A stretch of 64,000 nucleotides of DNA from Sciscionella marina DSM 45152 (GTDB lineage: Bacteria > Actinomycetota > Actinomycetes > Mycobacteriales > Pseudonocardiaceae), in assembly GCF_000379465.1 (NCBI RefSeq), contig NZ_KB905380.1, positions 1,124,041 through 1,188,040 of the forward strand, written 5' to 3'. Below are positions 17,510 through 25,761 of the stretch, one piece after another. Position 1 is the stretch's first letter; each line of letters starts with the position of its first letter. The notes under the pieces are model-generated. The model searched no databases, was not told where the DNA came from, and saw nothing but the letters and a program-made list of their open reading frames with translations. A program made the position numbers and the translations under genes.

Positions 17510-18904
17510 TCAGCGCGGGACGACCCGGCCGACGAAGGTCGACAGCACGGCCAGCAGCGCCGTTGCGGCACAGACACCGGCCATGGCAGAGAATTCCCAA
17601 GCCCGGCTTGGATGATCGCCGAGTATGAGCGCGACGACGGTCCCGCCGAGTGCCGCGCCGACGAAGCGCAGCATATTGAATACCCCGAGGCCGGTGCCGG
17701 AGTCGAATTCCTGCGTTGACCGAGTCGCCCCTGCCGCGGCCGGGGTCTGGGTCAGTGCCATCCCAGCGCCGACGCAAGCAGCGACGGTGACCAGTACCGG
17801 GCCCACAGCATCGGTAAGGAGTACGCCGGCCAGGGCGAGTTCGGCGAGCCCGAGCGCGACCAGTCCGGTGCGCAGCGCACGGCGTGGGCTCCACCGTTCG
17901 GTGAGCAGCCCGGCCACCGGAGCGAATACGGTCATGGCCAGCGGGAGCGGGACGATCAGTAGCCCGGCCGCACGGGCGTCCCAGCTGTCGGCGGTCAGGT
18001 AGAGCGGAACGGTCAGCAGTGTCGCGGTCAGACAGAACATCTGGCACATCGCCGCAGAGGCAGAACGGAGGAACCGCGGATCGGCGAGAAGTCGAGGCGA
18101 TACGAAAGGCTGCGTGGACCGCCGCTCGAGTGCGAGGAAAACCACCAGGAGCGCGACTGCCAGCCCGAGTGCACCGATCCCGAACACGCGGGTGAGCCCG
18201 GTAGCGGACACAGCGGAAGCACCGGCCAGAACCAACGCCACCCCGGCCGCAAGGGTCGTGGCACCGGCTGCCTCGAGACGGACGACCCGCGACGGCGTCC
18301 GCGGAATCCAGCGCAGCCCGCCGAGCAGGGCCGTCAGCGCGAAAGGCATGATCACGAGGAACACCGAACGCCACCCGAGTTCATCGGCCAGCAGCCCGCC
18401 GATTGTCGGACCGGCTGCCTGACCCGCCCCGTTGGCAGCTGCCCACCAGGAAACCGCCTGTCCGCGCCTGCCCGGCCCCGCGGCCGAGGTGAGCAGCGCG
18501 AGCACGGTCGGCAGCACCAACGCTCCGGAACAGCCCTGCACCAAGCGGAACGTGATCAAGAGCGCCAGGTTCGGGGCCACGGCGGCGCCGAGTGCACCGA
18601 CGCTCACACCCGCCATGGCGATCAGGAAGACCCGCCGTCTGCCCAGCCGGTCGCCGAGCCATCCGGCGAACGGCAGGCCGACCGCACAGCTGAGATTGAA
18701 GGCGACCACCACCAGCGTGCCGCTGGTCAGCGGTTCGCTCAGGGACTCGGTGATCGCTGCCAGCGGCACGTTGACCAGCGTGTTCGCGATGGTGCTCGCG
18801 AAAGTTCCCAGCATGAGCGCCGCGATGAGCGGGCGACCAGCACCCGCACCGAGATGGCCCCCGAACGCCGCCGCGTACTGATCGTTCTCCGGATCCACGG
18901 CCAT
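17510..18904 (-). CDS. MFS transporter (DHA2/EmrB-like drug:H+ antiporter type)
   Basis: A 464-residue membrane protein with at least 12 predicted helices. It carries GWLGDRLGRRRVFLI (MFS motif A after helix 2), FRLVQGCSGALVLPTVLAL (motif B) and a motif C-like GxxxGPxxGG region (GAGQAAGPTIGGLLAD), which marks antiporters of the DHA families. It therefore looks more like an exporter than an importer. It starts one base after the RidA gene ends and probably shares its transcript with RidA and the GGT. Confidence 0.88.
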   Translation of the reverse strand: MAVDPENDQYAAAFGGHLGAGAGRPLIAALMLGTFASTIANTLVNVPLAAITESLSEPLTSGTLVVVAFNLSCAVGLPFAGWLGDRLGRRRVFLIAMAGVSVGALGAAVAPNLALLITFRLVQGCSGALVLPTVLALLTSAAGPGRRGQAVSWWAAANGAGQAAGPTIGGLLADELGWRSVFLVIMPFALTALLGGLRWIPRTPSRVVRLEAAGATTLAAGVALVLAGASAVSATGLTRVFGIGALGLAVALLVVFLALERRSTQPFVSPRLLADPRFLRSASAAMCQMFCLTATLLTVPLYLTADSWDARAAGLLIVPLPLAMTVFAPVAGLLTERWSPRRALRTGLVALGLAELALAGVLLTDAVGPVLVTVAACVGAGMALTQTPAAAGATRSTQEFDSGTGLGVFNMLRFVGAALGGTVVALILGDHPSRAWEFSAMAGVCAATALLAVLSTFVGRVVPR

Positions 18905-18905
18905 C

Positions 18906-19352
18906 TCAGCGCACGACCGCGGTGAGTTCGACTTCGACCGGAGAACCACCGGGCAGCGCGCACACGCCGACGGCCGCGCGGGCAGGCAGCGCCGATTCGC
19001 CGAGCCGCGCGGCCAGGACTGCCGAGGCACCGTCAGCGACCGCCGACAGTTCGGTGAACCCTGGCGCGCAACGGATGTACACCACCATCCGGGCGCACCG
19101 TTGGATCCGGTCCAGCCCACCCGCCGTCTCGCTGACCGCGAGTAACGCATTTCCGGCCGCCAGACCGGCTGCCCAGGCCGCCATATCGAGGGTGACCTCC
19201 TCGCCGACGACGCCACGCACGACCAGCCGTCCCGCGCGGCGCGGTGTCATCCCGGCACTGTGCACCAGGCCGGCAGCCGATACTGCGCCGAGATACCGGC
19301 CCTGTGGCTGTGGAAATTGGTCCGGCTTAACCGGCGCGAGGGGGTCAGACAC
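18906..19352 (-). CDS. RidA family enamine/imine deaminase
   Basis: A 148-residue RidA/YjgF-type protein. The C-terminal motif reads PARAAVGVCALPGGSPVEVE, the usual PARxxVxVxxLPxxxxVEIE with the catalytic-pocket Arg. Such proteins hydrolyse reactive enamines and imines to keto compounds plus ammonia, or degrade acylated hydroxylamines in catabolic clusters. The GTG at 19352 overlaps the end of the GGT gene by 8 bases. This points to an amine oxidation or elimination step in the pathway of this block. Confidence 0.87.
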   Translation of the reverse strand: MSDPLAPVKPDQFPQPQGRYLGAVSAAGLVHSAGMTPRRAGRLVVRGVVGEEVTLDMAAWAAGLAAGNALLAVSETAGGLDRIQRCARMVVYIRCAPGFTELSAVADGASAVLAARLGESALPARAAVGVCALPGGSPVEVELTAVVR

Positions 19353-20961
19353 CGAGTGCCACCCCCTCCTGTCGGGAATCGGATCCGCCGAGGAAGCAAC
19401 CGAGCGCGTGGTCGATGGTGATGACTTGGGCGCTGCCACCGGCGCCCCAGTCCCCGACGGGCACGATCGTGTGCCCGTCAGCGTGCAGGCTGGTGAACAC
19501 TGCGGCGCCCAGCCGGTCCTCGGCGCGCAGCTGTGGCGGCGCGCCGAGGTCTTCGGCATCGCTGCCGGGGAACACCGAGAACCGAGGGGCGTCCACGGCG
19601 GTTTGTGGGCCGGCTTCGTGGTCGATCAGGTGGGAAAGCAGCTGCGCGTTCCACTGGACCTGGCCGTCGCCGCCCGGGGTGTTGCCCACGTGGCGCAGCC
19701 GTCCGTGTTCGTCGGTGACCAACCAGGTGTTGAGCGTGTGCAAGGGTTTGCGCCGTGGCCGCACTTGGTTGGGATGGCCGGGGATCAAGTAGGCACCGCG
19801 CGCGAGCCGGTTGTTCAACACGATTCCGGTACCGGGGATAGCGATCCCGGCACCGAAGGTGAACGCGAGCGATTGGATCAGGCTCACCGCACGGCCCTCG
19901 CGGTCCACGGCGACCATCGACGTGGTGTCCCCGTCCGGTCGTGCACCGGCTGGTCCGGGCAGGGCGCGGTCGCGGATGCGCGTGCGGGCAGCCTTGATCG
20001 CGCTGGGTTGCCCACCGTGTAACCAACCGCGGTTTTCGCTTCCAGCCCGCGCGTACCGGTCGGCGAAGGCGATCCGGGCCGCCCCGGCCAGCCAGTGCAC
20101 CTCGTGGGCGGAAAGCGCGGCCGCGCCGAGTTCTCCCTCACAGACGGAGAGTTGATCGAGGACCATCCATCCAGGTGTCGGGATCGGGGTCTGGTAGACG
20201 AAGTGGCCCCGGTACTCGCGGGTCAGCGGTTGTTCGGGCAGTACGGTGCCGGTCGCGGACCATTCCGCGCCGGAGAACGGGGCACCGAGTCCGGCGAGGT
20301 ACTCGACCGCCCGTTCGGCGAGCACGCCGGTGTAGAGCGAAGCAGGGGCGGCGGCGAGCTGCCTGATCGATTCGGCAAGTGCCGGCTGGGTCAGTCTTGT
20401 GCCGAGCACTGGGCTGGTCCCGCCCGGTAACAGGCCGGTGACTAACTGTGGATCCGCCGCCAATCTCGTTGCGTGGCAGTGGATATCGTCCGCGGTTCGT
20501 TGCGTGCACGGCAGTCCGCGCGCGGCAAGCGCGGCCGCCGGTTCCCAGAGATCGGTCAGCGCACGCGTTGCTCCGGCCTCGTGCAGTGCGGTCAGTGCGG
20601 CGATGGCACCCGGAACGGTGACCGAAAGCGCGCCGTAGCGCGGAAGGTGGCGCAGCCGCGCGTACCGTTCCGGCGTACCACCATCCGGACCGTAGCCACT
20701 GCCGCTGAACGCGGTGACCGTGCCGTCCGGCTCGTGCAGCAGCGCGAACGCGTCACCACCGATGCCGCATTGGCCAGGAAGCGCGAGCCAGGCGACGGCC
20801 GCCATGGCGAGCGCGGCGTCCACGGCGGTGCCACCGCTTTCCAGGGCGCTGATGCCCGCGAGGCTGACAGCTGGATGGCTGGCCGCTACCATGCCTTCGG
20901 TGCCGAGCCCTGGGGCTCGGTGAGGTTCCGGAAACCCGGATGTCGTTGCCGTGCTGGTCAT
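19345..20961 (-). CDS. Gamma-glutamyltransferase family Ntn hydrolase
   Basis: A 538-residue GGT-type precursor. It should self-cleave before Thr346 in GDTTSMVAVD, making that Thr the N-terminal nucleophile of the small subunit. GGDG and GNTPGGDGQVQWN near the end match the family's glycine-rich pocket. There is no clear signal peptide, so it is probably cytoplasmic. It is divergent from the permease at 21175 and leads the RidA-MFS transcript. It may hydrolyse a gamma-glutamyl or other acyl-amide substrate brought in by the permease. Confidence 0.9.
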   Translation of the reverse strand: MTSTATTSGFPEPHRAPGLGTEGMVAASHPAVSLAGISALESGGTAVDAALAMAAVAWLALPGQCGIGGDAFALLHEPDGTVTAFSGSGYGPDGGTPERYARLRHLPRYGALSVTVPGAIAALTALHEAGATRALTDLWEPAAALAARGLPCTQRTADDIHCHATRLAADPQLVTGLLPGGTSPVLGTRLTQPALAESIRQLAAAPASLYTGVLAERAVEYLAGLGAPFSGAEWSATGTVLPEQPLTREYRGHFVYQTPIPTPGWMVLDQLSVCEGELGAAALSAHEVHWLAGAARIAFADRYARAGSENRGWLHGGQPSAIKAARTRIRDRALPGPAGARPDGDTTSMVAVDREGRAVSLIQSLAFTFGAGIAIPGTGIVLNNRLARGAYLIPGHPNQVRPRRKPLHTLNTWLVTDEHGRLRHVGNTPGGDGQVQWNAQLLSHLIDHEAGPQTAVDAPRFSVFPGSDAEDLGAPPQLRAEDRLGAAVFTSLHADGHTIVPVGDWGAGGSAQVITIDHALGCFLGGSDSRQEGVALGV

Positions 20962-21052
20962 TCGCGAACCGTGCCATGGAACGCGCTTGTCGTTGTAGGT
21001 GCGAAATGCACATGCGTTCCGGGCGTGGTCTGTGCATTCGGCTTGATTCACC

Positions 21053-21089
21053 ACTGTGCACAATCCCGTACCTGGCCGGTGTGCACAGT
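21053..21089. promoter_or_regulatory. Inverted repeat ACTGTGCACA / TGTGCACAGT between divergent genes
   Basis: Two exact 10-bp arms, at 21053-21062 and 21080-21089, are separated by 17 bases. Each arm contains the 8-bp palindrome TGTGCACA, and the two palindromes are 25 bases apart centre to centre. They lie between the GGT and permease start codons and are well placed to control both. The left arm lies within a 13-mer closely matching one in front of the aldehyde dehydrogenase. Confidence 0.5.
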
Positions 21090-21174
21090 TGTCGTAGCGA
21101 TCAGGCGACCGTGGCAAGCACCGTGCCCGAACACCACCACAATCATCGCCGAGACAGGCGAGAAGGAGCCAGCA

Positions 21175-22788
21175 ATGGGGCTGACTGCCGCGCACTGGAT
21201 CTATCTGGCCGGGGTTGTTCTGATCATCGGCGTCACCATCGCACGGATGAATGTCGTCGTCCCCGCACTGATCGCAACGCTGGCGACCGCATGGGCGATG
21301 ACCAGCGACCCGATCAAGGGCATCGAGTCGATCTTCGGGGCAAGCCTGACCGCAGCGTCCGAACTGTTCAACATTTTCCTGATCATCGCCATGGTCACCG
21401 CGCTACTCGGAGCATTGCGCGCGATGAAAGCCGATCAGCGCATGGTGACGCCGTTCCAGAAGATCATGCGCGGCGGCTGGTCGGCTTTTCTCGTGCTGGC
21501 CGTCGCCGGATACGGCATCAGCCTATTCTTCTGGCCGACGCCCGCGGTGCCGTTGATCGGAGCGATCCTGGTTCCCGCCGCGATCCGGGCTGGCTTGCCA
21601 GCACTGGGCGCGGGGATGGTCATCGCCATAGCAGGACAGGGCATGGCGCTTTCCAGCGACTACATCATGCAGGTGGCTCCGGGTTTCTCGGCGACTGCCG
21701 CCGGGGTCTCCGGATCCGCTGTCGCCGATGTGGCGCTGGTGCTCTCGCTGGTCACCGGAGTGACCGCTTTGGTCATCACCGCGCTGCTGCTGCGCGGCCG
21801 GATGGCCGAACCGTCCGATGAGCACCTGAAACGGTGGGAAAACGGGGCGTCCACACAGTACGGAACGCGGTGGCGGCTGATGCGGCGCCCGCTGTTCGCC
21901 TTGCGCAGACGGCACGCCGAGGAGCCAGTGCCGACCGAGCCCAACGCCGCTCAGCCGATTGCCGTTGGTGCCGGCGCTGTGCGGGCTGGTGCGCGTGCCA
22001 GCGGGCAAACCGGCGGCACGCTACGGCAGGATACAGCGATCGCGCTCGAGGACGTGCCGATGGAGAAGCCGAGAGTGCTGCGATTGTCCCGAATCTTCGC
22101 GGTCGGTGTTCCGCTGGTATTCCTGCTGATGATCATCTACATGGCCCTCGGAAAATTCACCACTCTCGTCCCGCCGGTCGGCGATGGATCGGCGGCGAAA
22201 CTCGTCGGCGGGATCGCGGCGGTGCTGACCATTGTCGCCGTGCTCGCCCTCGACGGGCCGAAGAACGCACTGGGTTCCGTGGCCGGGCACATCACCGATG
22301 GCCTGGTCTTCGCCTTCCGTGCGATGGGCGCCGTGCTGCCGATCGCCGGCTTCTTCTTCCTCGGCAACGCCGATTTCGCCGGTAAGATCCTCGGTTACCC
22401 GAGCGGCCAGCGCGCGCCCGGGCTGCTCGTCGATCTGGTCACCGCGGCCGAACGGTTCATACCGCACAATCCGGTGGTCGTCTGCTTCGGCGTGCTCATC
22501 GTCGGGATGGCGTGTGGACTCGAAGGATCCGGCTTCTCCGGGCTGCCGCTGACCGGCTCGCTCGCCGGAGCGCTCGGGCCCGGTGTCGGCATCAGGCCGG
22601 AGACGCTCGCCGCGGTCGGACAGATGGGTTCGGTGTGGACTGGCGGCGGCCTGCTGATCGCCTGGTCTTCCCTGCTGGTCGTCGCCGGTGTCACCCGTGT
22701 GCCGGTCACCGAACTGGTCCGCAAGTGTTTCCTGCCGGTGATCGCCGGGCTGGTGCTGTCCACGCTCGTGGCTGCTCTGTTGTTGTAG
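21175..22788 (+). CDS. Large membrane permease, ion-transporter-superfamily-like
   Basis: A 537-residue protein with about 11-12 hydrophobic segments, broken near residues 215-310 by a long polar loop. Helix-rich stretches such as AGMVIAIAGQGMALSSDYIM and the final VGQMGSVWTGGGLLIAWSSL look like IT-superfamily or GntP-type carriers with two similar halves. I cannot place it in a named family. ATG at 21175 follows AAGGAG. Its position, divergent from the GGT and before the diiron oxidase, suggests it imports the pathway substrate. Confidence 0.7.
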   Translation: MGLTAAHWIYLAGVVLIIGVTIARMNVVVPALIATLATAWAMTSDPIKGIESIFGASLTAASELFNIFLIIAMVTALLGALRAMKADQRMVTPFQKIMRGGWSAFLVLAVAGYGISLFFWPTPAVPLIGAILVPAAIRAGLPALGAGMVIAIAGQGMALSSDYIMQVAPGFSATAAGVSGSAVADVALVLSLVTGVTALVITALLLRGRMAEPSDEHLKRWENGASTQYGTRWRLMRRPLFALRRRHAEEPVPTEPNAAQPIAVGAGAVRAGARASGQTGGTLRQDTAIALEDVPMEKPRVLRLSRIFAVGVPLVFLLMIIYMALGKFTTLVPPVGDGSAAKLVGGIAAVLTIVAVLALDGPKNALGSVAGHITDGLVFAFRAMGAVLPIAGFFFLGNADFAGKILGYPSGQRAPGLLVDLVTAAERFIPHNPVVVCFGVLIVGMACGLEGSGFSGLPLTGSLAGALGPGVGIRPETLAAVGQMGSVWTGGGLLIAWSSLLVVAGVTRVPVTELVRKCFLPVIAGLVLSTLVAALLL

Positions 22789-22792
22789 TGCG

Positions 22793-22816
22793 GTGCGGTC
22801 CCGCACACTGGTGTGC
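22793..22816. other. Overlapping hairpin-forming repeats after the permease gene
   Basis: GTGCG-GTCC-CGCAC is followed at once by GCACAC-TG-GTGTGC. Both are short perfect inverted repeats a few bases after the permease stop. There is no U-run, so this may be a factor-dependent stop, an attenuator or an operator for the next gene. Confidence 0.3.
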
Positions 22817-22969
22817 CGGGTGTTGCAAGAACTCCCGCTCCGCTGTGCTGATTGACCAGAGCCCTCCGACGGCGTACGGACTAGCGTTTTGTGTATCGGG
22901 TTCCGGCCGCGAGCCGGTCGGTATCCCGGTTTCGTCCATGAATCATTCGATGCTTCAGGAGGGTTCGCC

Positions 22970-23704
22970 ATGACCCTGACGATTGACAACTCGACGGCGG
23001 CAAACGGTTTGCTGTCCCACGATGATTTTCGCGCCGCGTTGCAGGATGCGATCAAAGGACGCGAAGCGAAGAACGCCTCGTTCAGCACGGCCTGGGCCGA
23101 GGGCAAACTGGAGCGGCAGCACTTCGCGCGCTGGGCCGAGAACCATTACCACTACGTCGGTCCGTTCGCCGATTATCTCGGCTACATCTACGGCAACACC
23201 CCCGACCACTACACCGACGCCAAAGACTTCCTGCTGCAGAACATGTACGAGGAAGAACTCGCCGACATCCGGCACACCGATTTGCTGATCCGGTTCGGCG
23301 AAGCATGCGGAACCTCACGGGAGCGGATCGAGGATCCGGAGAACATGAACGCGGTGACTCGCGGTTTGCAGGCGTGGTGCTATGCGATCTCCATGCGCGA
23401 GCATTTCGTCGTGGCCACCGCCGCTCTCGTCGTCGGACTCGAATCACAGGTGCCGAGCATCTACAAAAAGCAAATCGTGCCGCTGCGGGAGACCTATCGG
23501 TTCAGCGAAGACGAGATCGAGTTCTTCGATCTACACATAACCTCCGATGAAGTGCACGGGGAGCGTGGCTACCAAATCGTGCTCAACCACGCCGACACAC
23601 CCGAACTGCAACAGCGGTGCTTGCAGATGGTCAGGTGGGGCGCTGAAATGCGATTCGCCTACACGAAGGAACTCTACGAGACCTACGTGGCGCCCACGTT
23701 GTGA
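22970..23704 (+). CDS. Heme-oxygenase-like diiron oxidase (CADD/PqqC-type fold)
   Basis: A 244-residue all-helical protein of the TenA/PqqC/CADD superfamily. The six residues expected for a diiron site are present: Glu95 and His102 (YEEELADIRH), Glu158 (GLESQ), then His189, Asp193 and His196 (HITSDEVH). The E-x6-H and H-x3-D-x2-H spacings equal those of CADD, so this is more likely an oxygen-activating diiron oxidase (HDO) than cofactorless PqqC or thiaminase. ATG at 22970 follows AGGAGG. Two Rieske ferredoxins and a reductase follow directly, which would supply electrons. Known HDOs decarboxylate, cleave C-C bonds or N-oxidise amino acids; the reaction here is unknown. Confidence 0.85.
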   Translation: MTLTIDNSTAANGLLSHDDFRAALQDAIKGREAKNASFSTAWAEGKLERQHFARWAENHYHYVGPFADYLGYIYGNTPDHYTDAKDFLLQNMYEEELADIRHTDLLIRFGEACGTSRERIEDPENMNAVTRGLQAWCYAISMREHFVVATAALVVGLESQVPSIYKKQIVPLRETYRFSEDEIEFFDLHITSDEVHGERGYQIVLNHADTPELQQRCLQMVRWGAEMRFAYTKELYETYVAPTL

Positions 23705-23766
23705 AGCCAGTTTCCGTCGCCGCGGGGGTTCGTTCGGGCCCCCGCGGCCCGACCGGAGGTCCGAAG

Positions 23767-24126
23767 GTGAGCGGTACACGGACTGATGCATGGATCGCCA
23801 CGATCACACTCGCCGAACTCAGTCGCCGGAAGAAGATCCGGATCGATGTCGGAGACCGGGCGGTGGCGATTTTCCTGATCGGTGAACGAGTTTTCGCTTT
23901 CGATGATGTATGTGTGCACAAGGGCCGTTCCCTGTCCGCGGGGGCGGTTTGGCAGGGCCATGTCATCTGCCCGGGCCATCAGTGGAAATTCGATCCGGAG
24001 ACCGGTCAAGCAGAAGATCGTGACGAATGTCAGCCAGTCCACGAGGTTCGCGTGATCGATGGGGTCATACACGTGGGGGTTCGACCGCGTGGCGAAAGGA
24101 GAACCGATGTCCGAGCTGCCCCGTAG
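23767..24126 (+). CDS. Rieske [2Fe-2S] ferredoxin 1
   Basis: A 119-residue soluble Rieske protein. The cluster ligands are Cys49 and His51 (CVHKG) and Cys68 and His71 (CPGHQWKFD). The GTG at 23767 follows GGAGG with good spacing; a longer form from GTG 23701, overlapping the oxidase stop, is possible. It overlaps the reductase gene by 20 bases. It most likely passes electrons from the reductase to the diiron oxidase. Confidence 0.88.
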   Translation: MSGTRTDAWIATITLAELSRRKKIRIDVGDRAVAIFLIGERVFAFDDVCVHKGRSLSAGAVWQGHVICPGHQWKFDPETGQAEDRDECQPVHEVRVIDGVIHVGVRPRGERRTDVRAAP

Positions 24127-25333
24127 TTTCGTCGCGGTCGGCGGAGGTCAAGCGACGGCGAGCGCTGTGCGCACCCTGCGCCGCCGCGGTTTCGAAGGCA
24201 GGGTGACCGTGCTCGCGGACGAGCCGCACGCGCCGTACCAACGGCCACCGCTGTCCAAAGAATTCCTGCGAGGTGAGAGCACCACAGCGGAGCTCACCTG
24301 TCTCGATGAACCCTGGTGCCTGGCTCATGATGTCGAGCTGCTGCGTGGAACCCGGGCCGTGTCGGTCGAACCTGGAAGGGTACGGCTCGAAGACGGGGCG
24401 TCCGTTCCCGGCGATGCCGTGCTGCTGGCCACCGGAGCCCGTCCTCGCCGTCTGGCCGGTTTTGACGAGGAACGAGTGGTCTACCTGCGTACGCTCGATG
24501 ATGCCGAGCGGCTCCGCGAGTTGTTCGCCTCCGCGGAACGCCTCGTGATCATCGGGGGCGGCCTCATCGGCTCCGAGGTGGCATCCTCGGCCAGGGCGGA
24601 AGGCCTCGCGGTAACGGTCTTGGAAGCCTTGCGGCTGCCGATGCTCGGCCAACTCGGCCCGTCGCTGGCCCGATGGTATGCCGATTTGCACCGCGAGTTC
24701 GGTGTCGACCTGCGTTGCGCCCAGCGGATCAGCACGGTCGAGTCCACCACGGGTGGCGTAGTGGTACGGACCGAGGACGATGTATTCGAAGCGGATCTCA
24801 TCGTGGTGGCGGTCGGGGCCGAGCCGAACGACTCGGTCGCGCTCGAATCAGGACTCGCTCTCGCTCCGGCCGGCGGCATCGTCATCGACGAGAATTGCCG
24901 AACCGCGATGCCCGGCATCTTTGCCGGAGGAGATGTCGCGGCGTATCCGTCCGGTGATCGGCACATGCGGTTCGAACACTTCGACAACGCCGTCCAGCAG
25001 GGCACTGCCGTGGCTCGGGCGCTCATCGGCAAACCTGGCCGTGCCGTCGACCGGGCTCCATGGTTCTGGTCCGATCAATACGGATTCGGCCTGCAATTCG
25101 TGGCGTGCCCGCATCCGGACGCGCAGCTGGTTGTCCGGGGCAGCATCGCCGAACGGAATTTTCTTGCCTGCTATTTGCGTGACGGGACACTCGAAGCCGC
25201 GTTCGCGGTGGGGCGTGGCGACGAGATCCCCGCGGTCAAGGAACTCATCACAGCCGGTTCGCCGGTATCGAGCCAGACAATCCTCGACGAGGAAACCGAT
25301 CTCTTCGAGCTGCTGGACAGCGCTACCGTATAG
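24107..25333 (+). CDS. FAD-dependent ferredoxin reductase (Rieske-type, pyridine nucleotide disulfide fold)
   Basis: A 408-residue flavoprotein. An N-terminal FAD-binding segment (VAVGGGQATASAVRTLRRRG) and a second NAD-binding motif, IIGGGLIGSEVASSARAEG at about 142-160, are visible, followed by FAGGDVAAYP, typical of the family. The C-terminal reductase domain ends near residue 400. It resembles the ferredoxin reductases of Rieske dioxygenase systems. ATG at 24107 has AAAGGAG upstream. It would use NAD(P)H to reduce the ferredoxins on either side of it. Confidence 0.9.
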   Translation: MSELPRSFVAVGGGQATASAVRTLRRRGFEGRVTVLADEPHAPYQRPPLSKEFLRGESTTAELTCLDEPWCLAHDVELLRGTRAVSVEPGRVRLEDGASVPGDAVLLATGARPRRLAGFDEERVVYLRTLDDAERLRELFASAERLVIIGGGLIGSEVASSARAEGLAVTVLEALRLPMLGQLGPSLARWYADLHREFGVDLRCAQRISTVESTTGGVVVRTEDDVFEADLIVVAVGAEPNDSVALESGLALAPAGGIVIDENCRTAMPGIFAGGDVAAYPSGDRHMRFEHFDNAVQQGTAVARALIGKPGRAVDRAPWFWSDQYGFGLQFVACPHPDAQLVVRGSIAERNFLACYLRDGTLEAAFAVGRGDEIPAVKELITAGSPVSSQTILDEETDLFELLDSATV

Positions 25334-25341
25334 GAGCATCC

Positions 25342-25725
25342 GTGGAATTTCATCAGATCGCCAGGTCTGGCCAGATACCGGAAGGGGTCGTCCGTCGCTT
25401 CTTCGCCGGTGAAGTCGAGATCGCACTTTCGCGTTCCGAAGGGGAAGTCTACGCGATGTCGAACTACTGCACGCATTTGGACTGCCTGCTTTCCAGCGGT
25501 CGTGTGACCGATGAAGGCCTGTTGTGTTCCTGCCATGGCAGCGTGTTCGACTATGAGACCGGTGAACCACTGCACCCGCCCGCGACACGACCGATCGCCG
25601 TATTCCCGGTGCGAGAAACGGACGGCTACGTGTTCGTGGGCATCGATGAAGAACTGGCCGAGGCAGCCAAACACCGCAGAGCGTCCGGCTCGCGACGGCT
25701 GAGTCCACCGACCGGAGGAGCCTGA
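25342..25725 (+). CDS. Rieske [2Fe-2S] ferredoxin 2
   Basis: A 127-residue Rieske protein. The cluster ligands are Cys43 and His45 (CTHLDC) and Cys62 and His65 (CSCHGSVFD). It differs clearly from ferredoxin 1, so it is not a recent copy. GTG at 25342 follows AGGAG. The C-terminal 25 residues are basic and polar. Having two different ferredoxins around one reductase suggests either two electron acceptors or a relay. Confidence 0.88.
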   Translation: MEFHQIARSGQIPEGVVRRFFAGEVEIALSRSEGEVYAMSNYCTHLDCLLSSGRVTDEGLLCSCHGSVFDYETGEPLHPPATRPIAVFPVRETDGYVFVGIDEELAEAAKHRRASGSRRLSPPTGGA

Positions 25726-25761
25726 CCGCCAGCACCGTCTCGACCGGATCAGGAGGACTTT

